From contig JAGRJZ010000226.1 of assembly GCA_020442505.1 (NCBI GenBank), positions 1 through 8,816 on the forward strand: DNA of 8,816 bases, given 5' to 3'. Below the pieces are notes generated by a model that was given only the letters and a program-made list of their open reading frames with translations, searched no databases and had not been told where the DNA came from. Positions within the stretch are counted from its first letter, which is position 1; every line of letters begins with the position of its first letter. This stretch comes from Alphaproteobacteria bacterium. GTDB lineage: Bacteria; Pseudomonadota; Alphaproteobacteria; Micavibrionales; Micavibrionaceae. Made by a program: the position numbers and the translations under genes. This document shows, piece after piece, positions 1 through 6,160 of the stretch.

Positions 1-281
1 GCAAAACCGCTAGAAACGAAAAGGAACGCGCCTAGAACGAACCAGAGTCCCGTCATGCCCGCATGGGAAAAACGCAAGGGCGCGAGCAAAAACCACAGCA
101 AAGCCATAACCAACCAGAGCGCCGCGACTAAAACCCCGGAGGGCTCGAAAGGCAGCGCGAAATACCCCCCGACCCCGAAGGAGAAAAGAACCGGCAGCCA
201 CAAAACAACCCGGTCTTTCTGTCCGGCCAAAGCGGCCTGCAAAAGCCCCGGAAGCGCTTTTATCTTGTCTGAAACAGACAT
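1..281 (-). CDS. ComEC/Rec2-type competence protein, N-terminal fragment (runs off left edge)
   Basis: An open frame on the minus strand starts with ATG at 281-279 and continues past base 1 without a stop, giving 93 full codons. The protein begins MSVSDKIKALPGLLQ and then has RVVLWLPVLFSFGVGGYFALP with FEP after it. That block resembles the start of alphaproteobacterial ComEC/Rec2 proteins, which carry single-stranded DNA across the inner membrane during natural transformation. Three hydrophobic stretches are visible (about residues 25-42, 48-67 and 77-92), as expected for the N-terminal membrane part. The competence domain and the metallo-beta-lactamase-like domain lie outside the window, so the call rests on the N-terminus alone. 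No strong ribosome binding site precedes the ATG. The gene is divergent from the aminopeptidase gene, with 63 bases between the two start codons. It could instead be another polytopic membrane protein. Confidence 0.68.
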   Translation of the reverse strand, partial: MSVSDKIKALPGLLQAALAGQKDRVVLWLPVLFSFGVGGYFALPFEPSGVLVAALWLVMALLWFLLAPLRFSHAGMTGLWFVLGAFLFVSSGF

Positions 282-286
282 GTTTC
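271..286. repeat. Perfect 6-bp inverted repeat over the comEC-like start codon
   Basis: The sequence reads GAAACA, then GACA, then TGTTTC: two perfect 6-base arms with a 4-base spacer. It lies between the divergent comEC-like and aminopeptidase genes and includes the comEC-like start codon. It has the form of a dimer-bound operator, but a match of this length can arise by chance, and no regulator is identified. Confidence 0.35.
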
Positions 287-333
287 TTGAGCTCTTTTCG
301 TGATAAGATGCGTCCCGGCACTTGCTTCTACAA

Positions 334-338
334 AAGGA
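334..338 (+). promoter_or_regulatory. Ribosome binding site that sets the aminopeptidase start
   Basis: AAGGA lies six bases before the ATG at 345. It favours that ATG over the in-frame GTG at 300, which has no comparable site and overlaps the short divergent promoter region. Confidence 0.7.
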
Positions 339-344
339 TATCTC

Positions 345-1757
345 ATGACAAAACCGCCTTCCTTTCTGACCAGAACCGCGACAGACCCCGTCATGATCAT
401 TCCGCTGACGGAAAAATCCTTTCCCGGATGGATAAAAAAGCAGACGGCGGGACTAAAGGCCAGAATAAAGGAGGAGACTTTTGCCGGCAAGGCGGGACAA
501 GTCCTTTTCGATCGCGACAAGGACGGAACGCTGTCCCGGGTTTTAGCGGGCGTGAGCGACCCTGTGCAGCTCTATGATTTTTCAAAGGTCGCCGTTCTTA
601 TCAAAAGCACCTTACAACCGGAATTTTTGAAAAAAACCGTCTTCGCGTTCGACGAATCGTCCTTGACTCCGGCCGACGCGACCAACGCCTGTATCGGCTG
701 GGCGTTAGCGGGTTATCGGTTCGATCGTTACAAACCGGATTCAAGCCCCCTGCCCCGTTTGCTCTGCCCGAAGGCGCCGGAGAAAAAACGCGCCGCGGCC
801 TTTATCGAGGCGATTTCTCTCGTGCGGGATCTGATCAACACCCCCGCCAACGATCTGGGGCCGGAGGAAATGGAGCTGGCCATGCGGGCCATCGCCGAAC
901 AACACAAGGCCACGCTGAAGGTCACGAAAGGCGCCGCTCTTGAAAAAGCCTATCCGCTCGTACATGCCGTCGGCAGGGCCAGCCCTCGCCTCCCGCGCCT
1001 GATCGAACTGCGCTGGGGAAAGGCGACGGATCCAAAACTGACGCTGGTGGGAAAGGGCGTGTGCTTCGATACGGGCGGATTAAATCTGAAACCTACCAAT
1101 TTTATGGCATTGATGAAAAAAGACATGGGCGGCGCGGCACATGCGCTTGCCCTTGCCCATCTGGTAATGAGCCAAAAAGTACCGGTGCGCCTGCGCCTGT
1201 TGGTTCCCGCGGTCGATAACGACGTGTCGGGCGGCGCGTTTCGCCCCGGCGATATCCTCCAAAGCCGCAAAGGCCTGACGGTCGAAAACACCAACACGGA
1301 CGCCGAAGGTCGCTTGATCCTTGCGGACGCACTGGCTGCGGCGTGTGAAGACGATCCGGCCCTTGTGATCGATTTCGCAACGCTAACGGGATCGGCCCGT
1401 GCGGCGCTTGGGCCCGACGTTCCGCCCTTCTTTACGAATAACGACAAACTGGGACACGCCTTGCAAAAGGCCGCGGACACGGTCGAAGACCCGCTTTGGC
1501 GCATGCCGCTGTGGCAGGCCTACCGCCCGAAGATCGAAAGCCCCGTAGCCGACCTCGTCAACAGTGCAAAAACCCCGGGAGACCTGATCTATAGCGCGTT
1601 GTTCCTGGAACGGTTTCTGGACGGAAAAACGGACTGGATCCACCTGGATCTTTACGGCTGGCAGGATTCCGGTTTACCCGGGAAACCCGCCGGCGGAACC
1701 GATATGGGGCTGCGCGCGGTCTTTGCGCTGCTAGAGGAAAAATACGCAACGGCGTGA
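345..1757 (+). CDS. Leucyl aminopeptidase family protein (peptidase family M17)
   Basis: The 470-residue product is a cytosolic metallo-aminopeptidase that removes N-terminal residues from peptides using two metal ions. The family signature NTDAEGRL is at residues 317-324. By comparison with E. coli PepA, the metal-binding residues are K237, D242, D260, D319 and E321, and the catalytic K249 and R323 are also present (GKGVCFDTGGLNLKP at 236-250, MKKDMGG at 257-263). All seven key positions are intact, so the enzyme should be active. The N-terminal domain (about 1-150) is divergent, and the protein is shorter than PepA (about 500 residues), so the symbol pepA is not assigned. The ATG at 345 is chosen for its ribosome binding site. 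The gene ends five bases from the end of the convergent HExxH gene and appears to be transcribed alone. Confidence 0.93.
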   Translation: MTKPPSFLTRTATDPVMIIPLTEKSFPGWIKKQTAGLKARIKEETFAGKAGQVLFDRDKDGTLSRVLAGVSDPVQLYDFSKVAVLIKSTLQPEFLKKTVFAFDESSLTPADATNACIGWALAGYRFDRYKPDSSPLPRLLCPKAPEKKRAAAFIEAISLVRDLINTPANDLGPEEMELAMRAIAEQHKATLKVTKGAALEKAYPLVHAVGRASPRLPRLIELRWGKATDPKLTLVGKGVCFDTGGLNLKPTNFMALMKKDMGGAAHALALAHLVMSQKVPVRLRLLVPAVDNDVSGGAFRPGDILQSRKGLTVENTNTDAEGRLILADALAAACEDDPALVIDFATLTGSARAALGPDVPPFFTNNDKLGHALQKAADTVEDPLWRMPLWQAYRPKIESPVADLVNSAKTPGDLIYSALFLERFLDGKTDWIHLDLYGWQDSGLPGKPAGGTDMGLRAVFALLEEKYATA

Positions 1758-1773
1758 TCGCCTCATTCGCCGT
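1749..1773. terminator. Possible hairpin between convergent gene ends
   Basis: ACGGCG (1749-1754) can pair with CGCCGT (1768-1773). Nested inside is GGCG-TGAT-CGCC (1751-1762). The structures span the stop codons of two convergent genes separated by five bases, so either could slow transcription from both sides. No T-run follows on either strand, so an intrinsic terminator is not established. Confidence 0.25.
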
Positions 1774-2437
1774 GACAGATACGGGAGACCCGGTCATATT
1801 CCTCGCGCGAATCGACCTTGCTTTGAAGGTCGGCCATTTCCGCCTCCATATCGACCTTGACCGCTTCGATCGCCTCTTGCACCCGTGAGACAAGATTCTC
1901 TTGCGCGGCCGGCAGCGCGCTGGCCGTAAAAGGTCCGAACGCCCCCGCCGAATCGACCGTCTTTTTAACACTCTCCCCGATTGACTGCGCATAGCGGTTC
2001 ATCACGGCCCGATCGACTTTCACGTGCCTGCGCTCATGCGCGATGATCGCCTTACGGCAAGCCCCGTGGTTGTAGTCCTTTGCAACATATATTTTCGGCC
2101 GCAACGTCACCGTCACCTTGATTTCGTCGTAATACAAACACGTCAGGCCCAAACTCGGGAACTCGTGAATTTTCCATTTAACCTCGATGCTGGTCGTGGG
2201 ATGATCTTCGCGCAGCCCGCCTGTCGTCAGATCAACCCCCGGCCCATAGGGGGAAACCGTGTCGCTGTGGATCAGCCCCAGCGCGGCAGAATCTTTGCTG
2301 TAATCATAGACGATCTCTTCCGTGACCGGATCGACGAGTACACGAGGCGCCGCGGGCAAGCTGCACCCGCTCGGCCCCGAGGACAAAACCAACAAAGAGG
2401 ATATCGTTAAAAGATCGAGACCGAACATACCCGTCAT
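1763..2437 (-). CDS. Exported HExxH protein, putative DUF922-like zinc peptidase
   Basis: The 224-residue product has a hydrophobic N-terminus (about 5-20) followed by GPSGC at 21-25. This looks like a lipoprotein signal peptide with Cys25 as the lipidated residue, although proline at -3 is not canonical. A zinc-peptidase motif, HERRH, is at 134-138 within the helix-like stretch CRKAIIAHERRHVKVDRAV. The central part (about 80-150), with an IEVKWKIHEFPSL strand, a beta-rich VTVTLRP segment and a YN-G-CR lead-in to HExxH, resembles alphaproteobacterial proteins grouped as DUF922 putative zinc proteases. The C-terminal part (about 178-220) is charged and helix-rich, possibly a coiled coil. No substrate can be named. 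No clear ribosome binding site precedes either the ATG at 2437 or the in-frame ATG at codon 4, so the start is uncertain. Confidence 0.75.
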   Translation of the reverse strand: MTGMFGLDLLTISSLLVLSSGPSGCSLPAAPRVLVDPVTEEIVYDYSKDSAALGLIHSDTVSPYGPGVDLTTGGLREDHPTTSIEVKWKIHEFPSLGLTCLYYDEIKVTVTLRPKIYVAKDYNHGACRKAIIAHERRHVKVDRAVMNRYAQSIGESVKKTVDSAGAFGPFTASALPAAQENLVSRVQEAIEAVKVDMEAEMADLQSKVDSREEYDRVSRICHGE

Positions 2438-2453
2438 TATACCAAATTTTCGG

Positions 2454-2482
2454 TTAACAGAGTCTTTGCGGTGTGATAGGAG
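2454..2482 (+). promoter_or_regulatory. Possible promoter for yggT-folD
   Basis: TTAACA at 2454-2459 matches five of six bases of the -35 consensus. Fifteen to seventeen bases later there is only a poor -10 candidate within TGTGATAGGAG (2472-2482). The location, in the 80-base gap between divergent genes, is right, but the -10 match is weak. Confidence 0.25.
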
Positions 2483-2500
2483 TTCTCCACTCTTGTGATA
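2472..2500 (+). repeat. Two direct TGTGATA repeats 22 bases apart upstream of yggT
   Basis: TGTGATA occurs at 2472-2478 and again at 2494-2500. The start-to-start distance of 22 bases is close to two turns of the helix, placing both copies on the same DNA face. The pair lies in the intergenic region before yggT. It could be an operator for a regulator binding direct repeats, or chance. Confidence 0.25.
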
Positions 2501-2517
2501 AAAAAGGAAGGGAAATC

Positions 2518-2799
2518 ATGTCGTTTCTGGGCGAATTGCTTCTTTTGGCGCTGGATATCTACCTCTGGGTCATTATCGCCTCGGTCGCGATCAGCTGGCT
2601 TTTGACCTTTGAGGTACTCAACGCGCGCAACCCCCAGGCCCAGAACCTGATCCGGCTTTTGCAAAAGGCGACAGACCCGGTTTACCGTCCTCTGCGACGT
2701 TTTATTCCCCCGCTCGGCGGACTTGATTTTACGCCTTTGGTCGTGATCTTCGGTATTTATTTCCTGAAACGCGTCGTCGTGCAGTTGTTTATTTATTGA
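2518..2799 (+). CDS. yggT: YggT family small membrane protein
   Basis: The 93-residue product has two hydrophobic segments, about 5-30 and 71-92. Between them is the family's typical linker: NPQAQNLIRLLQKATDPVYRP (38-58, read with its neighbours) followed by RRFIPPLGGLDFTPLVV. This matches the YggT/Ycf19 family of inner-membrane proteins, whose biochemical role is not firmly known; links to osmotic tolerance and to membrane-complex or cell-envelope function have been proposed. The ATG at 2518 follows a strong purine-rich site (AAGGAAGGG at 2504-2512), which is why it is preferred to an in-frame ATG 45 bases upstream. folD starts 28 bases downstream on the same strand, so the two are probably co-transcribed. 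In many alphaproteobacteria a DUF167 gene lies between yggT and folD; none fits here. Confidence 0.9.
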   Translation: MSFLGELLLLALDIYLWVIIASVAISWLLTFEVLNARNPQAQNLIRLLQKATDPVYRPLRRFIPPLGGLDFTPLVVIFGIYFLKRVVVQLFIY

Positions 2800-2827
2800 T
2801 GTCTGGACAAAGTAAAAGGACGTTGCC

Positions 2828-3679
2828 ATGACCGCACAAATAATCGACGGAAAAACCGTGGCCGCGACCTTGCGAGAGGCCATCGTAGGAGAGATAGTGG
2901 CACGCCCCGCAGGATCTGGAAAGCCGGGACTTGCGGTCATTCTGGTCGGGGAAGACCCGGCCTCGCAAGTCTACGTCCGGAACAAAATCACGGCCTGCGA
3001 GAAAACCGGATTCCTGAGTTTTGAGCATAGACTCCCCGAGGCAAGCACCTTTGATGCCATCGCCGCGACGATTAAGACCCTGAACGACGATCCGGCGGTG
3101 CACGGCATCCTTTTGCAATTGCCGCTGCCTGATCATCTTGCGGCGGCGCAGGAATCCCTCGTTCAGATGATTGCTCCGGCGAAAGACGTGGACGGTTTGA
3201 CCGTGACCAACGCCGGAAAGCTGTTTTTGGGCATGGAAGACGGGCTGCTTCCGTGCACGCCGCAAGGATCCTTGCTTCTGATCAAGGAAATCCAAAAAGA
3301 TCTGACGGGCCTTCATGCCGTCATCGTTGGTCGCTCCAATCTTTTCGGTAAACCGATGGCCCAGCTTCTTCTCCGCGAAAACTGCACCGTGACCACGGCC
3401 CATTCCCGGACAAGGGATTTACCCGCCCTGTGCCGACAGGCCGATATTCTGGTCGCTGCCGTTGGACGCCCGAAAATGATCAAAAAAGACTGGATCAAGC
3501 CCGGCGCGATCGTGATCGATGTGGGGATCAACCGGCTGGAAAGTGGAAAGCTCTGCGGTGATGTGGATTTTGACGAAACGCTGGACGTGGCCGGCGCGAT
3601 CACGCCTGTCCCGGGCGGAGTGGGACCGATGACGATCGCGTGTCTCCTGCAAAACACGCTCCGCGCGGCGACCCTCTGA
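2828..3679 (+). CDS. folD: Bifunctional methylenetetrahydrofolate dehydrogenase / methenyltetrahydrofolate cyclohydrolase
   Basis: FolD interconverts 5,10-methylene-, 5,10-methenyl- and 10-formyl-tetrahydrofolate in the cytosol. It normally uses NADP and supplies formyl groups for purine and initiator-tRNA formylation. The 283-residue length is normal. Catalytic-domain signatures are YVRNK (49-53, with K53 the expected catalytic lysine), LLQLPLP (95-101, Q97) and KDVDGL (119-124, D122). The nucleotide-binding domain has PCTPQG (142-147) and GRSNLFGKPMA (168-178). The C-terminal signature ITPVPGGVGPMT is at 258-269. All expected residues are present. An AAAGGA site ends seven bases before the ATG. 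The gene follows yggT by 28 bases and ends two bases from the end of plsX, which converges on it. Confidence 0.98.
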   Translation: MTAQIIDGKTVAATLREAIVGEIVARPAGSGKPGLAVILVGEDPASQVYVRNKITACEKTGFLSFEHRLPEASTFDAIAATIKTLNDDPAVHGILLQLPLPDHLAAAQESLVQMIAPAKDVDGLTVTNAGKLFLGMEDGLLPCTPQGSLLLIKEIQKDLTGLHAVIVGRSNLFGKPMAQLLLRENCTVTTAHSRTRDLPALCRQADILVAAVGRPKMIKKDWIKPGAIVIDVGINRLESGKLCGDVDFDETLDVAGAITPVPGGVGPMTIACLLQNTLRAATL

Positions 3680-3681
3680 AC

Positions 3682-4731
3682 TCAGACACGCTCGCCCGAG
3701 ACAAAGGATTCCTGCTCCATCACATGGGCGATCTCGTCGGCAACACGCTTGTTGTAGCCCTGCTCTACCAGGTGCGCTGCTACCAGAATGGCCCGGGAAA
3801 ACCCGTATACGTCCATGCAGCCGTGGCTTTTAACGCAGATCCCGTCCAGCCCCAGGAACATCCCGCCATTATAAAAACGCGGATCGAAACGCTGTTTCAT
3901 CCGCCGAAGCGCACCAGAGGCCAGCAAAGCCCCGCACATCGCCAGAGGATTGGATTTTAAAGCCCCGCGCAGCAAATGACCGGAGAGGTTGGCGACCCCC
4001 TCCGCGACCTTCAGCGCCACGTTCCCGGTAAAACCGTCCGTCACCACGACATCGACGGTTCCTTTCGGGATGTCATTCCCCTCGACGAAGCCATGATAAC
4101 GACCAGGGAACTTTACCGATGACAAAATCGCCGCGGCGTTACGAATTTCGTCATGGCCCTTCATTTCTTCGGTCCCGATATTCAGCAGCCCGACCGTCGG
4201 CGATTCGATGCCGCTAACGGCCCGGGCATAGACCGCCCCCAAAATGGCGAACTGGACCAGCATCTCCTCGTCGCAAACCAGATTGGCTCCTAAATCGAGC
4301 ATCACGGAATCACGGGATTCGGTTGGAATTATACTGGCGATGGCCGGGCGATGAATTCCTGGCAAACACTTTAAAACCATCTTCGAAAGCGCCATCAACG
4401 CCCCGGTATTCCCGCCGGAGACCACGCTCTGGGCGGCCCCGTCGCGCACGGCCTCAAGCGCCAAACGCATGGAGGTTCCCTTGCTGGAACGAATGGCAAC
4501 GGAGGGTTTATCCGCCCCGGAGACGATCTTATCTGTATGATGAATCGTGGAAACAGCCCTCAGCGCAGGGTCGGCCTCCAGATACGGGGCGATGCGCGTT
4601 TCGTCCCCGAAGAACAGAAACCGAACCGCCGCGCCCAGTTCCTTACGGGCCAACCCGGCCGCGGGAACAACAACGGAGGGCCCGAAATCGCCCCCCATGG
4701 CATCAAGCGCTATGGTTTGAATATCAGACAT
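3682..4731 (-). CDS. plsX: Phosphate acyltransferase PlsX
   Basis: PlsX converts acyl-ACP and phosphate to acyl-phosphate, the acyl donor for PlsY in the first step of phospholipid synthesis; it is a peripheral membrane enzyme. The 349-residue protein has the usual length and motifs: ALDAMGGDFGP (8-18), SGGNTGALMA (105-114), GLLNIGTEE (181-189), TDGFTGNVALK (231-241) and GLDGICVKSHG (294-304). The ATG at 4731 places the family's N-terminal motif at the expected distance, although no good ribosome binding site precedes it. It is the last gene of the minus-strand DUF177-rpmF-DUF5076-plsX run and is 84 bases downstream of the DUF5076-like gene. In most alphaproteobacteria fabH, and often ihfA, follows directly. 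Here folD converges two bases beyond the stop, so fabH must lie elsewhere. Confidence 0.98.
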   Translation of the reverse strand: MSDIQTIALDAMGGDFGPSVVVPAAGLARKELGAAVRFLFFGDETRIAPYLEADPALRAVSTIHHTDKIVSGADKPSVAIRSSKGTSMRLALEAVRDGAAQSVVSGGNTGALMALSKMVLKCLPGIHRPAIASIIPTESRDSVMLDLGANLVCDEEMLVQFAILGAVYARAVSGIESPTVGLLNIGTEEMKGHDEIRNAAAILSSVKFPGRYHGFVEGNDIPKGTVDVVVTDGFTGNVALKVAEGVANLSGHLLRGALKSNPLAMCGALLASGALRRMKQRFDPRFYNGGMFLGLDGICVKSHGCMDVYGFSRAILVAAHLVEQGYNKRVADEIAHVMEQESFVSGERV

Positions 4732-4777
4732 GGAAAGAGTCGGTTTACACCCCGGTTGCGAACATCAAGATCAAGGA

Positions 4778-4805
4778 AGTGTAGCCTGTCGCAAGCAAGT
4801 TGCAA
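4778..4805 (-). promoter_or_regulatory. Possible sigma70-type promoter for plsX
   Basis: On the minus strand TTGCAA (4805-4800) is followed after 16 bases by TACACT (4783-4778), each matching four of six consensus bases. It would start transcription near 4771, about 40 bases before plsX. It would let plsX be transcribed separately from the upstream ribosomal gene. Support is by consensus match only. Confidence 0.33.
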
Positions 4806-4815
4806 CCCGAAATTT

Positions 4816-5127
4816 TTACGGTTCGCCTTCAAAAAAGCCGCCTCTTACGGCAGAAGTGGGCCTCTTAATTTCTTTCAGGAAAGCCTTCCTGATTTCTTTT
4901 TTCACCTTTTCGGAATCCTTGCCGGACTCCTGCGAAATAGCGCGGGCCAAATGGCGAACCGTATCAGAAAGAAAAAGCCCCCAAGCCCATTCTTCTGCAA
5001 AACTTTGGTTTCTATAAATGTGAGGATTAAGAGAGCACCACTGGGCACCATTCGCTATCCACGAACGAAGAACCTCGGTTGAATTGGCATCTTCTCTTGC
5101 CGCCGGTGGAGGAACAAGCTCTCTCAA
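4816..5127 (-). CDS. Small DUF5076-like protein with a TTG start
   Basis: The 103-residue product begins MRELVPPPAARED. It has a core STEVLRSWIANGAQWCSLNPH (16-36, quoted with its edges), then AEEWAWGLFLSDTVRHLARAI (about 44-64). This pattern (EVLRxWI, CSL, xWGxxLxDxxRHxA) resembles the alphaproteobacterial DUF5076 family, which has no known function. There is no signal peptide or membrane segment, so it is probably cytosolic. The tail (about 65-103) is basic and may be disordered. The start must be TTG at 5127: an in-frame TAA lies at 5136-5134, no ATG occurs near the N-terminus, and GGGAG lies nine bases upstream. It starts 22 bases after rpmF, so the two are probably one transcript. The family assignment is from memory of its motifs. 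Confidence 0.72.
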   Translation of the reverse strand: MRELVPPPAAREDANSTEVLRSWIANGAQWCSLNPHIYRNQSFAEEWAWGLFLSDTVRHLARAISQESGKDSEKVKKEIRKAFLKEIKRPTSAVRGGFFEGEP

Positions 5128-5136
5128 GGATAATTA

Positions 5137-5141
5137 CTCCC
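5137..5141 (-). promoter_or_regulatory. Ribosome binding site supporting a TTG start
   Basis: On the minus strand GGGAG lies nine bases upstream of the TTG at 5127. Together with an in-frame stop at 5136-5134 it identifies the TTG as the initiation codon of the DUF5076-like gene. Confidence 0.6.
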
Positions 5142-5149
5142 AAGGATAA

Positions 5150-5329
5150 CTATTCCCGCTCTTCGAGAACCTGACGGCCTTTATACATACCGGTCTTCAG
5201 ATCGATATGGTGGCGGCGCTTGGGCTCACCCGTGTGAGCGTCCTCGACCCAGTTAACCTGTTTCAAACCATCGTGAGAACGACGCATGCCTTTTTTGGAC
5301 TGAGACGTTTTTCTTTTTGGAACGGCCAT
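5150..5329 (-). CDS. rpmF: 50S ribosomal protein L32
   Basis: The 59-residue basic protein begins MAVPKRKTSQSKKGMRRSHD, the standard bacterial L32 N-terminus (bL32), and belongs to the large ribosomal subunit. It has no cysteine, so it is the zinc-independent form of L32; many other bacteria have a four-cysteine version. The ATG at 5329 is chosen because it gives the conserved MAVPKRK start and has AGAAGGA nine bases upstream. A longer in-frame reading from 5395 would add 22 residues that do not fit the family. A promoter-like sequence lies just upstream. The gene sits between DUF177/yceD and the DUF5076-like gene. The yceD-rpmF-plsX order is widely conserved in bacteria, with one extra gene here. 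Confidence 0.98.
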   Translation of the reverse strand: MAVPKRKTSQSKKGMRRSHDGLKQVNWVEDAHTGEPKRRHHIDLKTGMYKGRQVLEERE

Positions 5330-5366
5330 GACTTTTATTCCTTCTCGCTTTATCTTTAAGGCACGC

Positions 5367-5395
5367 TTGATAAATGATTTTTCCAGACAAGGCAA
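5367..5395 (-). promoter_or_regulatory. Possible sigma70-type promoter for rpmF
   Basis: On the minus strand TTGCCT (5395-5390) and TATCAA (5372-5367) are separated by exactly 17 bases; each matches four of six consensus bases. It lies in the 72-base gap between DUF177 and rpmF and would start transcription near 5360, about 30 bases before rpmF. A separate promoter for a ribosomal gene is plausible. Confidence 0.42.
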
Positions 5396-5401
5396 GGAAA
5401 A

Positions 5402-6013
5402 TCAGTGCGATTCTTCTTTATTTTTCTTCCATTCCTTCAGCCCGGCAAAGGGATGCGGGCGCTCGGCGGCGGATAAAACCCGGGCGGCTTTCGAGTCGTC
5501 GCCGTTTTCATACACAATTCCCGCCTTATGTGGGTAGGGATCGATCGCCAACGCCAGATACTGGGCGGCCAGCTCCCCCAAGTCGATCTTCCCGTCGACA
5601 ACCGGCTCGGGGTCGTCTTTTTCCTCAAGGATCGGAATCTCCGCATCGGGAATCCGGCTCAACCGTTCATGACGCGCCCGGGACAAAGAAACCGCCGTTT
5701 CTTCGTCCGCGTACCAACTCTCGAAGGATTCCACGATTCGGTTTTCAATCGGCTCGCGCGTCACCACGCATTCCTGTATGACCAGGGCTTCTACAAAACC
5801 GGTGACGCGGATCAACGCGCCGCTCTCACGAATCAAGGACATGTCCGCGCTCACATCCTGTATTTTTTCCACGGAAAAACGGCGCGCCAAATCCCGACAC
5901 TCTGCCTGCGTGGCCGTCATCGCGACCTTCAAAGGCGCCTCTTCCGTCACCCGGGCAACGTCCACAGGACGGAACCATTCGGTTTGGAGCAATGGCGTTT
6001 TTTTATCTTTCAT
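5402..6013 (-). CDS. yceD: YceD/DUF177 family protein
   Basis: The 203-residue acidic product belongs to the DUF177 (YceD) family, found next to rpmF in most bacteria and linked to 23S rRNA or ribosome accumulation. The N-terminus reads TEWFRPVDVARV (11-22), and ECVVTREPIENRI (81-93) holds the family's CVVT-EP motif. Near the C-terminus are DLGELAAQYLALAIDPYP (144-161) and HPFAGLKEWK (187-196). The start at 6013 is chosen because family members usually have only a few residues before the FSRPV-like segment. A longer reading from ATG 6082 would add 23 residues (226 in total) and has no ribosome binding site; the site before 6013 (AAGAG, 11 bases away) is also weak, so the start is uncertain. 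It heads the minus-strand run into rpmF and is divergent from bamE. Confidence 0.9.
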   Translation of the reverse strand: MKDKKTPLLQTEWFRPVDVARVTEEAPLKVAMTATQAECRDLARRFSVEKIQDVSADMSLIRESGALIRVTGFVEALVIQECVVTREPIENRIVESFESWYADEETAVSLSRARHERLSRIPDAEIPILEEKDDPEPVVDGKIDLGELAAQYLALAIDPYPHKAGIVYENGDDSKAARVLSAAERPHPFAGLKEWKKNKEESH

Positions 6014-6150
6014 AATTTTTTGTGTCTCTTTTTTTATCTTTCTTTCCACCTCCGGCTTGAAAAACCTTGCCGGATCGCCCATTCTAGGCGCATCGTCTAT
6101 CTTATGGATCGCCTTTTTTCAGGATAGAACACGATTATGCTGCCGAATGC

Positions 6151-6155
6151 GAGGA
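6151..6155 (+). promoter_or_regulatory. Ribosome binding site that sets the bamE start
   Basis: GAGGA lies five bases before the ATG at 6161. The upstream in-frame ATG at 6137 has only AGGA at 12 bases and would add eight residues in front of the signal peptide. Confidence 0.6.
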
Positions 6156-6160
6156 TAAAA

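Noticed and set aside
271..286. LexA box for the comEC-like gene
   Set aside because: The known alphaproteobacterial LexA site is GTTC-N7-GTTC; this palindrome does not contain it.
300..344. GTG at 300 as the aminopeptidase start
   Set aside because: It would add 15 residues with no ribosome site, whereas AAGGA lies six bases before the ATG at 345.
950..1504. 184-codon open frame on the minus strand
   Set aside because: It lies wholly inside the aminopeptidase gene, antisense to conserved catalytic motifs, and its Arg/Ser/Ala-rich translation matches nothing.
2472..2500. CRP-type site
   Set aside because: The TGTGA half-sites are in direct and not inverted orientation, and no TCACA partner lies at the proper distance.
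2437..3403. Long minus-strand open frames across yggT and folD
   Set aside because: They are antisense to two genes with clear family motifs and have low-complexity, basic translations without recognisable domains.
4323..5082. Plus-strand open frames of 153 and 181 codons
   Set aside because: They are antisense to plsX and the DUF5076-like gene, and their Arg/Pro-rich translations are typical of shadow frames in GC-rich DNA.
5330..5395. Longer rpmF start at 5395
   Set aside because: The extra 22 residues do not occur in L32, and the MAVPKRK start at 5329 has its own AGAAGGA site.
5489..5497. TTTCGAGTC, also present in the tRNA T arm, as an att-site copy
   Set aside because: Nine bases inside the DUF177 coding sequence, more than 3 kb from the tRNA, is well within chance expectation.
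6014..6082. Longer DUF177 start at 6082
   Set aside because: It has no ribosome site and adds a 23-residue basic leader not expected in the family. It is not fully excluded.
5528..6158. Plus-strand open frames opposite DUF177
   Set aside because: DUF177 on the minus strand has the conserved CVVT-EP and DLGELAAQYL motifs; the antisense frames have none.
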